DNA of 64,000 bases from Methylumidiphilus sp963753955. Its GTDB lineage: Bacteria; Pseudomonadota; Gammaproteobacteria; Methylococcales; Methylococcaceae. This document shows, piece after piece, positions 1 through 7,257 of this stretch. The notes below the pieces were generated by a model, which worked only from the letters and a program-made list of their open reading frames with translations, ran no database searches and was not told where the DNA came from. The position numbers and the translations under genes are program-made. The stretch covers positions 124,001 to 188,000 of the forward strand of contig CAVWEM010000005.1 of assembly GCA_963753955.1 (NCBI GenBank), read 5' to 3'. Every line of letters starts with the position of its first letter. Position 1 is the stretch's first letter.

Positions 1-1272
1 ACCCTACGCGCCCAGGCCAAGCAAGCGGCCATCGGGGTGATTATTGACGATGCCCTTGCCGTGATTGAACGGGAAAACCCGCGCCTGCGCGGGGTGTTGG
101 ACAAGCGGTTTGCCAGCGCCCGATTGGACGCGGGAAGGCTTGGGGAGTTGGTCGATTTGGTGGCGCAAATCGGCTTCAATGCGGGCGACCATGCCCGCGA
201 TGTGCTGGGGGAGGTTTACGAATATTTCCTCGGCCAGTTCGCCAATGCGGAAGGCAAGAAGGGCGGGCAGTTCTACACCCCGGCTTCGGTCGTCAATCTC
301 CTTGTGGAAATCCTCCAACCGACCAAAGGGCGGGTTTATGACCCGTGTTGCGGTTCCGGCGGCATGTTCGTCCAGTCGGAAAAGTTTGTCGAAGCCCACG
401 GCGGGCGGTTCGGCGACATTTCCATTTATGGGCAGGAATCCAACCCGACGACTTGGCGGCTGGTTGCCATGAATCTGGCTATCCGGGGCATGGAATGCGA
501 CCTGGGGCGGGAACCTTCGGACAGCTTCCACCGCGACCAACACCCCGACTTGCGGGCGGATTACGTCCTGGCCAATCCGCCGTTCAATATCAGCGATTGG
601 GGCGGGGAAAGGCTGGCCGATGACCGGCGCTGGGTTTACGGCACGCCCCCGGCGGGCAATGCCAACTATGCTTGGCTGCAACACATCTTGCACCATCTCG
701 CCCCGCAAGGGCGGGGAGGCGTGGTGCTGGCAAACGGTTCGCTCACCTCCGACCAAAGCAATGAAGGCGTGATTCGCCGGGCCATGGTCAAGGCCGATGT
801 CGTCGAGTGCATTGTCGCCCTGCCGACGCAACTGTTCTTCAATACCCAAGTCCCCGCCTGCCTGTGGTTCCTCGCCAAAGACAAGACCCGCTCCAACCCC
901 GCCCGCAAAGGCGACGTGCTGTTCATGGATGCCCGCAAGGTGGGGTTCATGGCCAGCCGCACCCGCAAGGAATTCAGCGAAGCCGACATTACCCGCATGG
1001 GCGACGTATACCGGGCTTGGACGGATTGGCGGGGCTATGCCGACGAACCCGGCTTTTGCCGCTCGGTGCCGCTGGCGGACATCGAAGCCCAAGGCTACGC
1101 CCTCACGCCGGGCCGCTATGTCGGAACCCCGGAAACCGACGATGACGAACTGGCCTTTGCCGAACGCATGGGCGAATTGGCCGCCACGCTTCGCCAGCAA
1201 ATCAGCGACGGGGCGGCTTTGGATGCGGTGATTTTGCAAAACCTTGAGCGTTTAGGATACGGGGAAGCATGA
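1..1272 (+). CDS. hsdM: Type I restriction-modification methyltransferase subunit HsdM (5' end outside window)
   Basis: This is the DNA adenine N6-methyltransferase subunit of a type I restriction-modification system, which works with HsdS and HsdR. The frame is open from base 1, so the true start lies upstream; the GTG at 37 is probably internal because in-frame coding precedes it. Visible motifs are the SAM-binding DPCCGSGG (bases 339-362) and the catalytic NPPF (about 575-586), followed by a typical N6-MTase C-terminal half ending in LGYGEA. About 423 codons are present, close to the usual 480-520. No intact hsdS follows: the next gene is an antitoxin-like ORF, so the system is either split or its other subunits lie upstream. 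Two further copies of its 3' end occur as remnants at 1630-1683 and 5267-5313. Confidence 0.93.
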   Translation, partial: TLRAQAKQAAIGVIIDDALAVIERENPRLRGVLDKRFASARLDAGRLGELVDLVAQIGFNAGDHARDVLGEVYEYFLGQFANAEGKKGGQFYTPASVVNLLVEILQPTKGRVYDPCCGSGGMFVQSEKFVEAHGGRFGDISIYGQESNPTTWRLVAMNLAIRGMECDLGREPSDSFHRDQHPDLRADYVLANPPFNISDWGGERLADDRRWVYGTPPAGNANYAWLQHILHHLAPQGRGGVVLANGSLTSDQSNEGVIRRAMVKADVVECIVALPTQLFFNTQVPACLWFLAKDKTRSNPARKGDVLFMDARKVGFMASRTRKEFSEADITRMGDVYRAWTDWRGYADEPGFCRSVPLADIEAQGYALTPGRYVGTPETDDDELAFAERMGELAATLRQQISDGAALDAVILQNLERLGYGEA

Positions 1273-1294
1273 TTCAGAGAGAGGTAAAAACGCC

Positions 1295-1594
1295 ATGGCT
1301 AAACGCCCCAACCCCGCATTGCTAGACGACGACAACCCCGAATGGACGGCGGAGGATTTCGCCCGCGCCCGGCCCGCCTCCGAAGTGCTGCCGGACATCA
1401 TGGGCGCGGCGCTGGCTGCTGAAATGTTGCAGCCTAAAAAACAAGGCCGTCCCAAGGCAGCGTTGCCCAAAGTGCCGACCGCCATCCGCTTGGATGCCGA
1501 CGTGCTGGATGCCTTCAAAGCCAGGGGCCGGGGCTGGCAGACGCGCATCAACCAAGCGTTGAGGGAATGGCTTGAACACCACCCGGCATCATAG
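1295..1594 (+). CDS. brnA: BrnA-like type II antitoxin, no partner toxin seen
   Basis: A 99-residue protein starting at ATG 1295 after an AGAGAGG-type ribosome-binding site. The C-terminal half (residues about 64-95) has the RLDADVLDAFKARG stretch followed by TRINQALREWL, which matches the ribbon-helix-helix region of BrnA-type antitoxins. The N-terminal 60 residues are acidic and low in order, as usual for the family. BrnA normally follows brnT, but the upstream neighbour here is hsdM, 22 bases away, and no BrnT-like toxin is visible. It may be an orphan antitoxin or a repressor adopted by the restriction locus. The family assignment is from pattern recognition. Confidence 0.7.
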   Translation: MAKRPNPALLDDDNPEWTAEDFARARPASEVLPDIMGAALAAEMLQPKKQGRPKAALPKVPTAIRLDADVLDAFKARGRGWQTRINQALREWLEHHPAS

Positions 1595-1629
1595 CCTCCC
1601 GGCGCTGGCTTGCCTGTCGGTACTGTTCG

Positions 1630-1683
1630 GCTTTGGATGCGTTGATTTTGAAGAATCGTGAGGATTTGGGGTATGGGGAATAA
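1630..1683 (+). pseudogene. Remnant of the 3' end of a second hsdM
   Basis: In frame this stretch reads ALDALILKNREDLGYGE and then two stop codons. That parallels the end of the hsdM at the start of the window (ALDAVILQNLERLGYGEA). A third version is on the minus strand at 5267-5313. In both remnants the stop is followed within a few bases by the same palindromic repeat. This suggests a second, now dismantled hsdM-repeat-hsdS locus that was copied or split by insertion sequences. Confidence 0.7.
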
Positions 1684-1687
1684 TAAT

Positions 1688-1780
1688 GTAGGCCGGGTCA
1701 GACACGGCTTTTTGCGCCGTAACCCGACGTTTTTCGTAGCGGGTTGGTTTGTCGGGTTACGCTACGCTAACCCGACCTAC
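1688..1780. repeat. Palindromic intergenic repeat, family A (GTAGG...CCTAC)
   Basis: The element begins GTAGGCCGGGT and ends AACCCGACCTAC, with an internal GCGCCGTAACCCGACG. Its ends are inverted copies of each other. Related copies are at 5167-5262, 22684-22715, 24734-24816, 40385-40468 and 47581-47671. It looks like a REP/REPIN-type element. Confidence 0.7.
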
Positions 1781-1813
1781 TCGGCTTAATCTATCGAAAC
1801 CCGGAGTACCGAC

Positions 1814-2071
1814 ATGACTGCTATCAGTGCCAACGATCTTAAAGTCAAAGGGATTGCCGCTATTGAAAATGCCTTGCTGGATCAACCGGAAGCGGTGATC
1901 GCCGTGCGCGGCAAGGACAAATTCGTGGTCATGGATATGGCCCATTACCATTATCTGCGTGAATGCGAGCTTGAAGCCGCGCTGGCTGAAACCCGCGCAG
2001 ACTTAGCCGCCGGACGGGCGGTGCAGGAGTCGCCAGAAGAGCATTTGGCGAGGTTGGATACCCTGGCATGA
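1814..2071 (+). CDS. Phd/YefM-type antitoxin
   Basis: An 85-residue protein. The N-terminal part (MTAISANDLKVKGIAAIENA) is the Phd/YefM-type fold that binds promoter DNA, with the recurrent IAVRGKDKFVVMDMAHY segment that precedes the toxin-neutralising tail. The tail is rich in E, A and R and probably wraps the toxin. Its stop overlaps the start of the downstream toxin gene by four bases (ATGA), typical of translationally coupled type II toxin-antitoxin pairs. Expected role: neutralise the RelE-like toxin and repress the operon. Confidence 0.85.
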   Translation: MTAISANDLKVKGIAAIENALLDQPEAVIAVRGKDKFVVMDMAHYHYLRECELEAALAETRADLAAGRAVQESPEEHLARLDTLA

Positions 2072-2343
2072 GTTATGCCCTGGTTTTCACCGAACAATAC
2101 AACCGCCGCGCCGCCCGCTTTCTTAAGCGCCATCCTGAATTGCGCCAGCAATACCTTAAAACGCTGCAATTGTTGGAAGCCAACCCTTCGCACCCGTCGT
2201 TGCGCCTACACCCTTTGGCGGGAAAATTACAGGGCTTGCATTCGGTATCAATCAACCTGTCTTATCGCATTACCTTGGAATTGCTCATCCAAGACCAAAA
2301 GATTATCCCTATCAATGTTGGCGACCATGAAACCGTTTATTGA
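2068..2343 (+). CDS. RelE/ParE-superfamily toxin
   Basis: A 91-residue basic protein beginning MSYALVFTEQYNRRAARFLK, with the compact alpha-helical hairpin then four-strand pattern of RelE/YafQ/ParE toxins (for example HPLAGKLQGLHSVSINLSYR, then INVGDHETVY at the C-terminus). RelE-like members cut mRNA on the ribosome, while ParE members poison gyrase; the sequence alone does not decide which applies. The HP-LAGKL motif and C-terminal GDHDEVY-like end resemble the YafQ/RelE mRNA interferase side. It is coupled to the antitoxin by an ATGA overlap. An IS1182 element begins nine bases after the stop codon, so the module is intact but its 3' flank was lost. Confidence 0.85.
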   Translation: MSYALVFTEQYNRRAARFLKRHPELRQQYLKTLQLLEANPSHPSLRLHPLAGKLQGLHSVSINLSYRITLELLIQDQKIIPINVGDHETVY

Positions 2344-2351
2344 GACGTTGC

Positions 2352-4070
2352 GTAGGGTTCGAGACTGTGAAAGAATCCACCCTGTCTCTTCGAGATTTTG
2401 GCATAATATTGGCGATTATCCTATTGAATAAAAAGGGCAAATGATGCCGAGAACCTACAAGGCGGGACAGCACCGCGGGCAGGGGATGCTGCTGCCCCCC
2501 AGCATCGACGACTACGTTGCTGAAGGCAACCCCGTCAGGGCCATCGGCGCCTATGTCGAAAGCCTGGACCTTGCCGCGCTCGGTTTCCAAAACACCCGGT
2601 CCGGCCCCCGCGCCGGGCAGCCGCCGTTCCCCCCGGCGGCGCTGCTCAAGCTCTACCTGTACGGCTACCTCAACCGCATCCACTCCAGCCGCCGCCTGGA
2701 GCGCGAGGCGGTGCGCAACCTCGAGGCCATCTGGCTGGCCCAGGGCCTGCGCCCTGGCTACAAGGCCCTCGCCAACTTCCGCAAGGACAACAGCCAGGCC
2801 CTCAAGGCCGCCAACAAGGACTTCATCCTGCTGTGCAAGGACTTGGCGCTGCTCGGCGGCGACGAGGTGGCCGTCGACGGCAGCTTCTTCAAGGCCGACG
2901 CCAGCAGCGACGGCATTTTCACCGCCAAAAAGCTCGACGACCAGCTGGCGGCCCTGGAGAAAAAGATCGACGCCTACCAGCGCCAGCTCGCCGAGCAGGA
3001 CGCCCAAGACGACCAAGCAGGCCTGGGCAGCCTGGTGGAGGACGAAGGCCTGGCCGACAAAATCGCCCGGCTCAAGGAGAGGCGGGCGGAAAAGCACGCC
3101 CTGCGCGCGCGGCTTGAAAAGTCGGCGGACAGCCAGCTCTCCACGGTCGACCCCGACGCGCGGCTCCTCAGCAAAAAGGGCAAGACCACCGCCGGCTACA
3201 ACGTGCAGATCGCCGTTGACGGCAAACACAAGCTCATCGTTGCCAGCGAAGCCACCCAAGACGGCAACGACCGCCAGCAGCTCGTGCCGATGCTGGAAAA
3301 GGCCCGGGAAATCCCGCAATCCGAGCGCCTGGTCGGGCTGGCCGACACCGGCTACCACAGCGGCGAGCAGATCCAGCGGGCCGAGGAACTCGGCTTCGAG
3401 GTCTACGTGCCCGAGCCCAAGGCCATCACGGCGGCGGAAAAGGACGGACGCTTCACCCGCGAACGGTTCCGGTACGACGCAGCCGAAGACCGCCACACCT
3501 GCCCCAACGGCGAAACGCTGGAAGCCTGCGGCAAGCCCCAAGAGCGCGGCGGCAAGCTTGTCCAGGCCCACAAGTCCAAGGTCTCCGCCTGCGCCGCCTG
3601 CCCGTTGCGTGTGCAATGCCTGACGGCAAACGCCGCCTACAAAAAACTGGAGCGCTGGCAGCACGAGGCGGCCGTCGAACGGCACCGCCAGCGGATGGCC
3701 CAAGCGGGCGGGCGCATGAGAAAGCGCAGCCAGCTCGCCGAGCACCCCTTCGGCACCCTCAAGCACCGGGCGGGCATGCACCACTTCCTGATGCGCGGCC
3801 TGGAGAAATGCCGTGGCGAGTTCAGCCTGATGGTGTTGTGCTACAACTTCACCCGGGTACTGAACCTGCTGGGGTTTGAGGCGCTGCGGGAGTATTGCGC
3901 CCGGCGCGGCGGGAACCGGGCCAAAATGATCCAATATGCCTAAAAACAAGGCGCGGGGCGGCCTGTATTGAAGGATTCCCCGGCATTTCTTGCCAATGGC
4001 GTTTTAGAAAAAAGACGGGGGCGGTTATTGGGAATATCCGGCTGAACTCTTTCACAGTCTCGCACCCTAC
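2352..4070 (+). mobile_element. IS1182-family insertion sequence
   Basis: The element is bounded by inverted repeats: GTAGGGTTCGAGACTGTGAA at the left end (from 2352) and the complementary TTTCACAGTCTCGCACCCTAC at the right (4050-4070), 19 of the first 20 positions matching. It is about 1.72 kb and carries one transposase gene. No clear target duplication was seen. It sits immediately downstream of the RelE-like toxin. Confidence 0.88.
2441..3943 (+). CDS. IS1182-family transposase
   Basis: A 500-residue transposase. The N-terminal DUF772-type helical domain is visible (LPPSIDDYVAEGNPVRAI and GYLNRIHSSRRLE, residues about 20-90). The DDE catalytic domain follows, with the first Asp in DEVAVDGSFFKADAS (about residues 142-156), the second in VGLADTGYHSGEQ (about 298) and a C-terminal zinc-ribbon-like CxxC region (about 384-397) before the final Glu-containing helix (EHPFGTLKHRAG, about 437). 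Length and order match full-length IS1182 transposases, so the element may still be active. The GC content is very high, like the host core genes. A long antisense reading frame on the other strand is a base-composition shadow. Confidence 0.92.
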   Translation: MMPRTYKAGQHRGQGMLLPPSIDDYVAEGNPVRAIGAYVESLDLAALGFQNTRSGPRAGQPPFPPAALLKLYLYGYLNRIHSSRRLEREAVRNLEAIWLAQGLRPGYKALANFRKDNSQALKAANKDFILLCKDLALLGGDEVAVDGSFFKADASSDGIFTAKKLDDQLAALEKKIDAYQRQLAEQDAQDDQAGLGSLVEDEGLADKIARLKERRAEKHALRARLEKSADSQLSTVDPDARLLSKKGKTTAGYNVQIAVDGKHKLIVASEATQDGNDRQQLVPMLEKAREIPQSERLVGLADTGYHSGEQIQRAEELGFEVYVPEPKAITAAEKDGRFTRERFRYDAAEDRHTCPNGETLEACGKPQERGGKLVQAHKSKVSACAACPLRVQCLTANAAYKKLERWQHEAAVERHRQRMAQAGGRMRKRSQLAEHPFGTLKHRAGMHHFLMRGLEKCRGEFSLMVLCYNFTRVLNLLGFEALREYCARRGGNRAKMIQYA

Positions 4071-4106
4071 AAGGCTTCTGTGTTTTTGACAGCAGCAAAA
4101 AACGGT

Positions 4107-4922
4107 GGTGGGTTTAATTGATTTATTGAGATTGAAAGCAGTATCTATTTATAAACAACCCTATCACCGTGTCGTGAAGTGCTTCCAATTTTGAAAAGCA
4201 AATCGTTTTGCGCGTCAATCGCTTGATCCGGGTTCGCAACAAAAGGTTTTTGTTTTCTATTTTTTGAGTATGCCGCTTGCCAATGACGTGCTTGTCTTTA
4301 GGGATGAGTGCGGAATAGCTGCCCCAATCGTCTGTGTAATAGGTCCGGATATTGAATGCCTTCAAATTTGAGATCAATTGCTCGCACACCGCATCTTGGC
4401 GCCGCCCGAAAACGAACGACAGGACACAGCCTGTCACGGCATCGATGGCATACCGGAGCCAGCGTTGGTTCTTTTTGTCGCCGACGTAGCTCCATTGCTC
4501 GTCTGCCTGAACATCCATTGGAGAATCAAGGGGATGCCTGATTTCGACGGCGATCTCACGCGTACCGATGTAAGGGTTCACGGCGACCACTTCAGCGGAG
4601 CTTTTTTTAGCGTGGAAATGACGGTGTTTTTGCCGATACCCAGAATGCGCGAAGTATCCCGGATGCCGCCGCCGTTCATGGCAATGTCCACAATCTGGTC
4701 TTTGACGCCAGGCTCGTAGGCCCGGTACACGCAGTCGGTCTTGAATATTCGCCCGCACTCCTTGCAGCGAAACCGGGAACGACCGCTTTGGGTGCCGTAA
4801 CGGACAACCTCTGAACTGTTGCAATACTTGCACAAAACAATTTGATACGCCATTGGAATGGTTGCCTAAGAAGCTTGAAAATTTTATGCTCTACCATACT
4901 TAATAAATCAATTAAACCCACC
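4107..4922 (-). mobile_element. IS1-family element, copy 1 (minus orientation)
   Basis: An 816-base element bounded by inverted repeats GGTGGGTTTAATTGATTTATT (left) and its complement (right). It carries overlapping insA- and insB-type frames read on the minus strand. It is nearly identical to copies at 5314-6129 and 26372-27188. No 8-9 bp target duplication was found at its ends. Together with copy 2, in opposite orientation, it encloses 391 bp of restriction-gene debris. Confidence 0.9.
4123..4853 (-). CDS. IS1 transposase InsA-InsB, joined by programmed -1 frameshift
   Basis: The first frame (start ATG 4853, stop 4578) encodes InsA: a zinc-finger domain with CKYCNSSEVVRYG and FRCKECGRIFKTDC, followed by a helix-turn-helix (GGGIRDTSRILGIGKNTVI). 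The second frame encodes the DDE nuclease, with the first Asp near VQADEQWSYVGDKK and the second in YYTDDWGSYSALIP. The switch point is a run of seven A (CTA AAA AAA GCT in the zero frame), a standard A-AAA-AAA slippery heptamer. Slipping back one base joins STLKK to SSAEVVAVNPYIG. This is the known expression strategy of the IS1 family. Confidence 0.87.
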
Positions 4923-5107
4923 TCCCGCCCAAAGTAGTGCGCTTCATCTGTGAAACTGGGGGCGCTTAGGTCAAGCCTACCTTTTTTGATATTCTGGTTT
5001 CGTAGGACGATAACCCCTGTAGCAGTCCACTTGGGTGTTGCATGAGGGCAATCTGCAACCAATAGGCAAACTGTTTTCAAGGTATGTTCAACTACTTTAG
5101 AACTCAT
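4923..5107 (-). pseudogene. N-terminal fragment of HsdS (type I specificity subunit), cut by IS1 copy 1
   Basis: Reading from ATG 5107 on the minus strand gives about 62 residues. They include ADCPHATPKW, GVIVLRNQNIKKGRLDLS and FTDEAHYFGRE, the start of a target-recognition domain of type I specificity subunits. The frame runs straight into the end of IS1 copy 1, which removed the rest. Upstream on the same strand lie the palindromic repeat and an hsdM tail (5267-5313), so the original order was hsdM, repeat, hsdS. Confidence 0.75.
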
Positions 5108-5166
5108 GCCACGGCCCCGTAGTTCGGATTTACTCGTTCCCAAGCTTCAGCTTGGGAACCCGCCGC

Positions 5167-5262
5167 GTAGTTTGTCGGGTTAGCGCAGCGTAACCCAGCA
5201 AACCCATTGCCGACACAAAACGTCGGGTTACGGCGCAAAAAGACGCACCTAACCCGACCTAC
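5167..5262. repeat. Palindromic intergenic repeat, family A
   Basis: The element begins GTAGTTTGTCGGGTTAGC and ends AACCCGACCTAC. It is an inverted-orientation relative of the repeat at 1688-1780 and includes the shared GTCGGGTTACGGCGCAAAAA core. A short GTTCCCAAGCT/AGCTTGGGAAC inverted repeat (family D, 5138-5159) lies beside it. Confidence 0.7.
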
Positions 5263-5266
5263 CTTA

Positions 5267-5313
5267 TTATTCCCCATATCCCAAAACCTCAAGATTCTTC
5301 AAAATCACCGGGA
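5267..5313 (-). pseudogene. hsdM 3'-end remnant, cut by IS1 copy 2
   Basis: On the minus strand this reads VILKNLEVLGYGE followed by two stop codons, matching the C-terminus of HsdM seen at 1225-1272 and the remnant at 1630-1683. It abuts the inverted repeat of IS1 copy 2, so the body of the gene was removed by that insertion or by a later rearrangement between IS copies. Confidence 0.7.
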
Positions 5314-6129
5314 GGTGGGTTTAATTGATTTATTAAGTATGGTAGAGCATAAAATTTTCAAGCCTCTTAGGCAACCATTCCAATGGCGTATCAAATTGTT
5401 TTGTGCAAGTATTGCAACAGTTCAGAGGTTGTCCGTTACGGCACCCAAAGCGGTCGTTCCCGGTTTCGCTGCAAGGAGTGCGGGCGAATATTCAAGACCG
5501 ACTGCGTGTACCGGGCCTACGAGCCTGGCGTCAAAGACCAGATTGTGGACATTGCCATGAACGGCGGCGGCATCCGGGATACTTCGCGCATTCTGGGTAT
5601 CGGCAAACACACCGTCATTTCCACGCTAAAAAAAGCTCCGCTGAAGTGGTCGCCGTGAACCCTTACATCGGTACGCGTGAGATCGCCGTCGAAATCAGGC
5701 ATCCCCTTGATTCTCCAATGGATGTTCAGGCAGACGAGCCATGGAGCTACGTCGGCGACAAAAAGAACCAACGCTGGCTCCGGTATGCCATCGATGCCGT
5801 GACAGGCTGTGTCCTGTCGTTCGTTTTCGGGCGGCGCCAAGATGCGGTGTGCGAGCAATTGATCTCAAATTTGAAGGCATTCAATATCCGGACCTATTAC
5901 ACAGACGATTGGGGCAGCTATTCCGCACTCATCCCTAAAGACAAGCACGTCATTGGCAAGCGGCATACTCAAAAAATAGAAAACAAAAACCTTTTGTTGC
6001 GAACCCGGATCAAGCGATTGACGCGCAAAACGATCTGCTTTTCAAAATTGGAAGCACTTCACGACACGGTGATAGGGTTGTTTATAAATAGATACTGCTT
6101 TCAATCTCAATAAATCAATTAAACCCATC
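5314..6129 (+). mobile_element. IS1-family element, copy 2 (plus orientation)
   Basis: The left inverted repeat GGTGGGTTTAATTGATTTATT starts at 5314. The right one ends near 6127-6129, where the outermost bases differ (ATGGG instead of GTGGG on the reverse strand). The length equals copy 1. It truncates an IS4-like transposase on its right and an hsdM remnant on its left. Confidence 0.88.
5383..6113 (+). CDS. IS1 transposase InsA-InsB, frameshift type (copy 2)
   Basis: The gene has the same organisation as copy 1: a zinc-finger InsA from ATG 5383 to the stop at 5656-5658, and an InsB DDE frame to 6113. The slippery run is again seven A, so full transposase requires a -1 frameshift. A few substitutions separate it from copy 1 (for example GIGKHTVI versus GIGKNTVI, and ADEPW versus ADEQW), so the copies are not a trivial assembly duplicate. 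Confidence 0.87.
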
Positions 6130-6600
6130 ACCCAGGGTGTGCAACTTGACCGCGCCCTTGGCTTGGCGGAACTTCGCCCAAGGGAACAGCGCAAGACACA
6201 GGTCGATGGTCGTCGAGTCCAGCGCATAGACCGTATTCGTCAACTCGACGCCAAAGCCATCTTGGGCGTAGAGCTTGCGGGCGGTCTGGATCAGGCTGAG
6301 GGCAAAGCCCTGGTAGATGCGCCAGTCGCGCTTTTCGTTGGCGTCCGCCAGCGTGCTGCGGGCGACGCCGCCCCGGATGCCCAAGTGGTACAGCTTGGCC
6401 GAGTGCGCCCCCAGGCAGGTTTCGATGTCCCGCAGGCTTTCGCGATAAGTCAGTTGGGCGAAGGCCATGCACAGGAACTGGTCGAGGTGCGAGAACGTGA
6501 GCGTCGGATAGCGGCCCGGATACTTCGCCACGCAGCGGCGGAAGGTGTGCAACGGCAGATGATCCATCAGTTGCGCGAATACCAATTTTCCCGAATGCAT
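6130..6600 (-). pseudogene. IS4-family transposase (DUF4372-type N-terminus), 3' part deleted by IS1
   Basis: From ATG 6600 on the minus strand about 157 residues remain. Diagnostic stretches are GKLVFAQLMDHLPLHTFRRC and DQFLCMAFAQLTYRESLRDI, then HLGIRGGVARSTLADANEKR and TVYALDSTTIDLCLALFPWA, which contains the first catalytic Asp. The frame ends at the right edge of IS1 copy 2. The remaining two-thirds of the DDE domain is absent, so the gene is dead. Confidence 0.85.
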
Positions 6601-6695
6601 TGATCCACTCCCGGCAAAAACCGGTAGCTTCTCGCAAGTTCAAATCGGTGACACCCAATAGGGGCATATTTTTGTTAATTTTTAAGCGGTTAGCG

Positions 6696-7143
6696 ATGGC
6701 TTTTCAAAAATCTCCGGACAGCAGTGATTACGCCTACCGCTATGAACCAGCGTTGCTGGAAACCATCGAAGGACTTAAGCGCCTGTTGGTCTTTGATTAT
6801 GGCGGTGGAATCGGCGACATTGCGGTGTTCGATCTGGAAAAGCCATTGCCCGATCAGCCAGTGCGCGTTATCAGTCGCTCCGTATCGCGTTATCACCGCT
6901 TGGGTGACATTTATCTTGCCATCCTCCATCAGGTTTTGATTCCGCAGTTGTGCGGACAAAACGGAATCGGAGAGTTTGAACTGTCTTTCACTTGCGCGAG
7001 CGCGCCCTGCAAATCCAAAAAAGCACGGAACACACTTACGGACAGTTGCAGGAGCAAGGCGTCCAGACCGAACGGCTGGTGGGGTTTTCGGAAGACCTGC
7101 TGGAATCGGTGGGCGTGTTCACCCTGCCCCAGGCTGCGGCTTG
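6696..7143 (+). pseudogene. Degenerate gene with an Hsp70-like ATPase motif
   Basis: Two frames appear to be parts of one broken gene. The first, from ATG 6696, contains RLLVFDYGGGIGDIAVFDLE, which resembles the phosphate-binding strand-loop of Hsp70/actin-fold ATPases (usual form DxGGGTxDIxV). After about 6980 the coding-like frame shifts, giving HLRERALQIQKSTEHTYGQL and ending in VGVFTLPQAAA at a TGA near 7143. The whole is far too short for an Hsp70. It sits between the IS4 remnant and copA. The parent protein could not be identified. Confidence 0.4.
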
Positions 7144-7191
7144 ATAGCGGATATTACGCGCGGGTAATCGGGAAGATCCATCCCCGGCCCT

Positions 7192-7257
7192 TCTCCCGCA
7201 GGGAGAAGGGGGAAAAGCCCATCTCCCGTTGGGAGAGGGTTTTGGGGTGAGGGATTT
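7192..7257. repeat. Palindromic repeat, family B (CTCCC...GGGAG, GGGTGAGGG tail)
   Basis: TCTCCCGCAGGGAGA and TCTCCCGTTGGGAGA hairpins lie side by side, followed by GGGTGAGGG. Relatives occur at 22537-22577, 37003-37034 and 37089-37113. Such units are widespread in gammaproteobacterial intergenic DNA. Here it lies directly after the copA stop and may act as a transcript-end hairpin. Confidence 0.6.

Noticed and set aside
2312..3949. Long open frame antisense to the IS1182 transposase
   Set aside because: It mirrors the codon bias of the high-GC transposase gene, has no recognisable domain or ribosome site, and is fully overlapped by a convincing gene.
4107..6129. Composite transposon made of the two inverted IS1 copies
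   Set aside because: The flanking bases show no target duplication, and the enclosed DNA is only truncated hsdM and hsdS scraps, so a rearrangement fits better.
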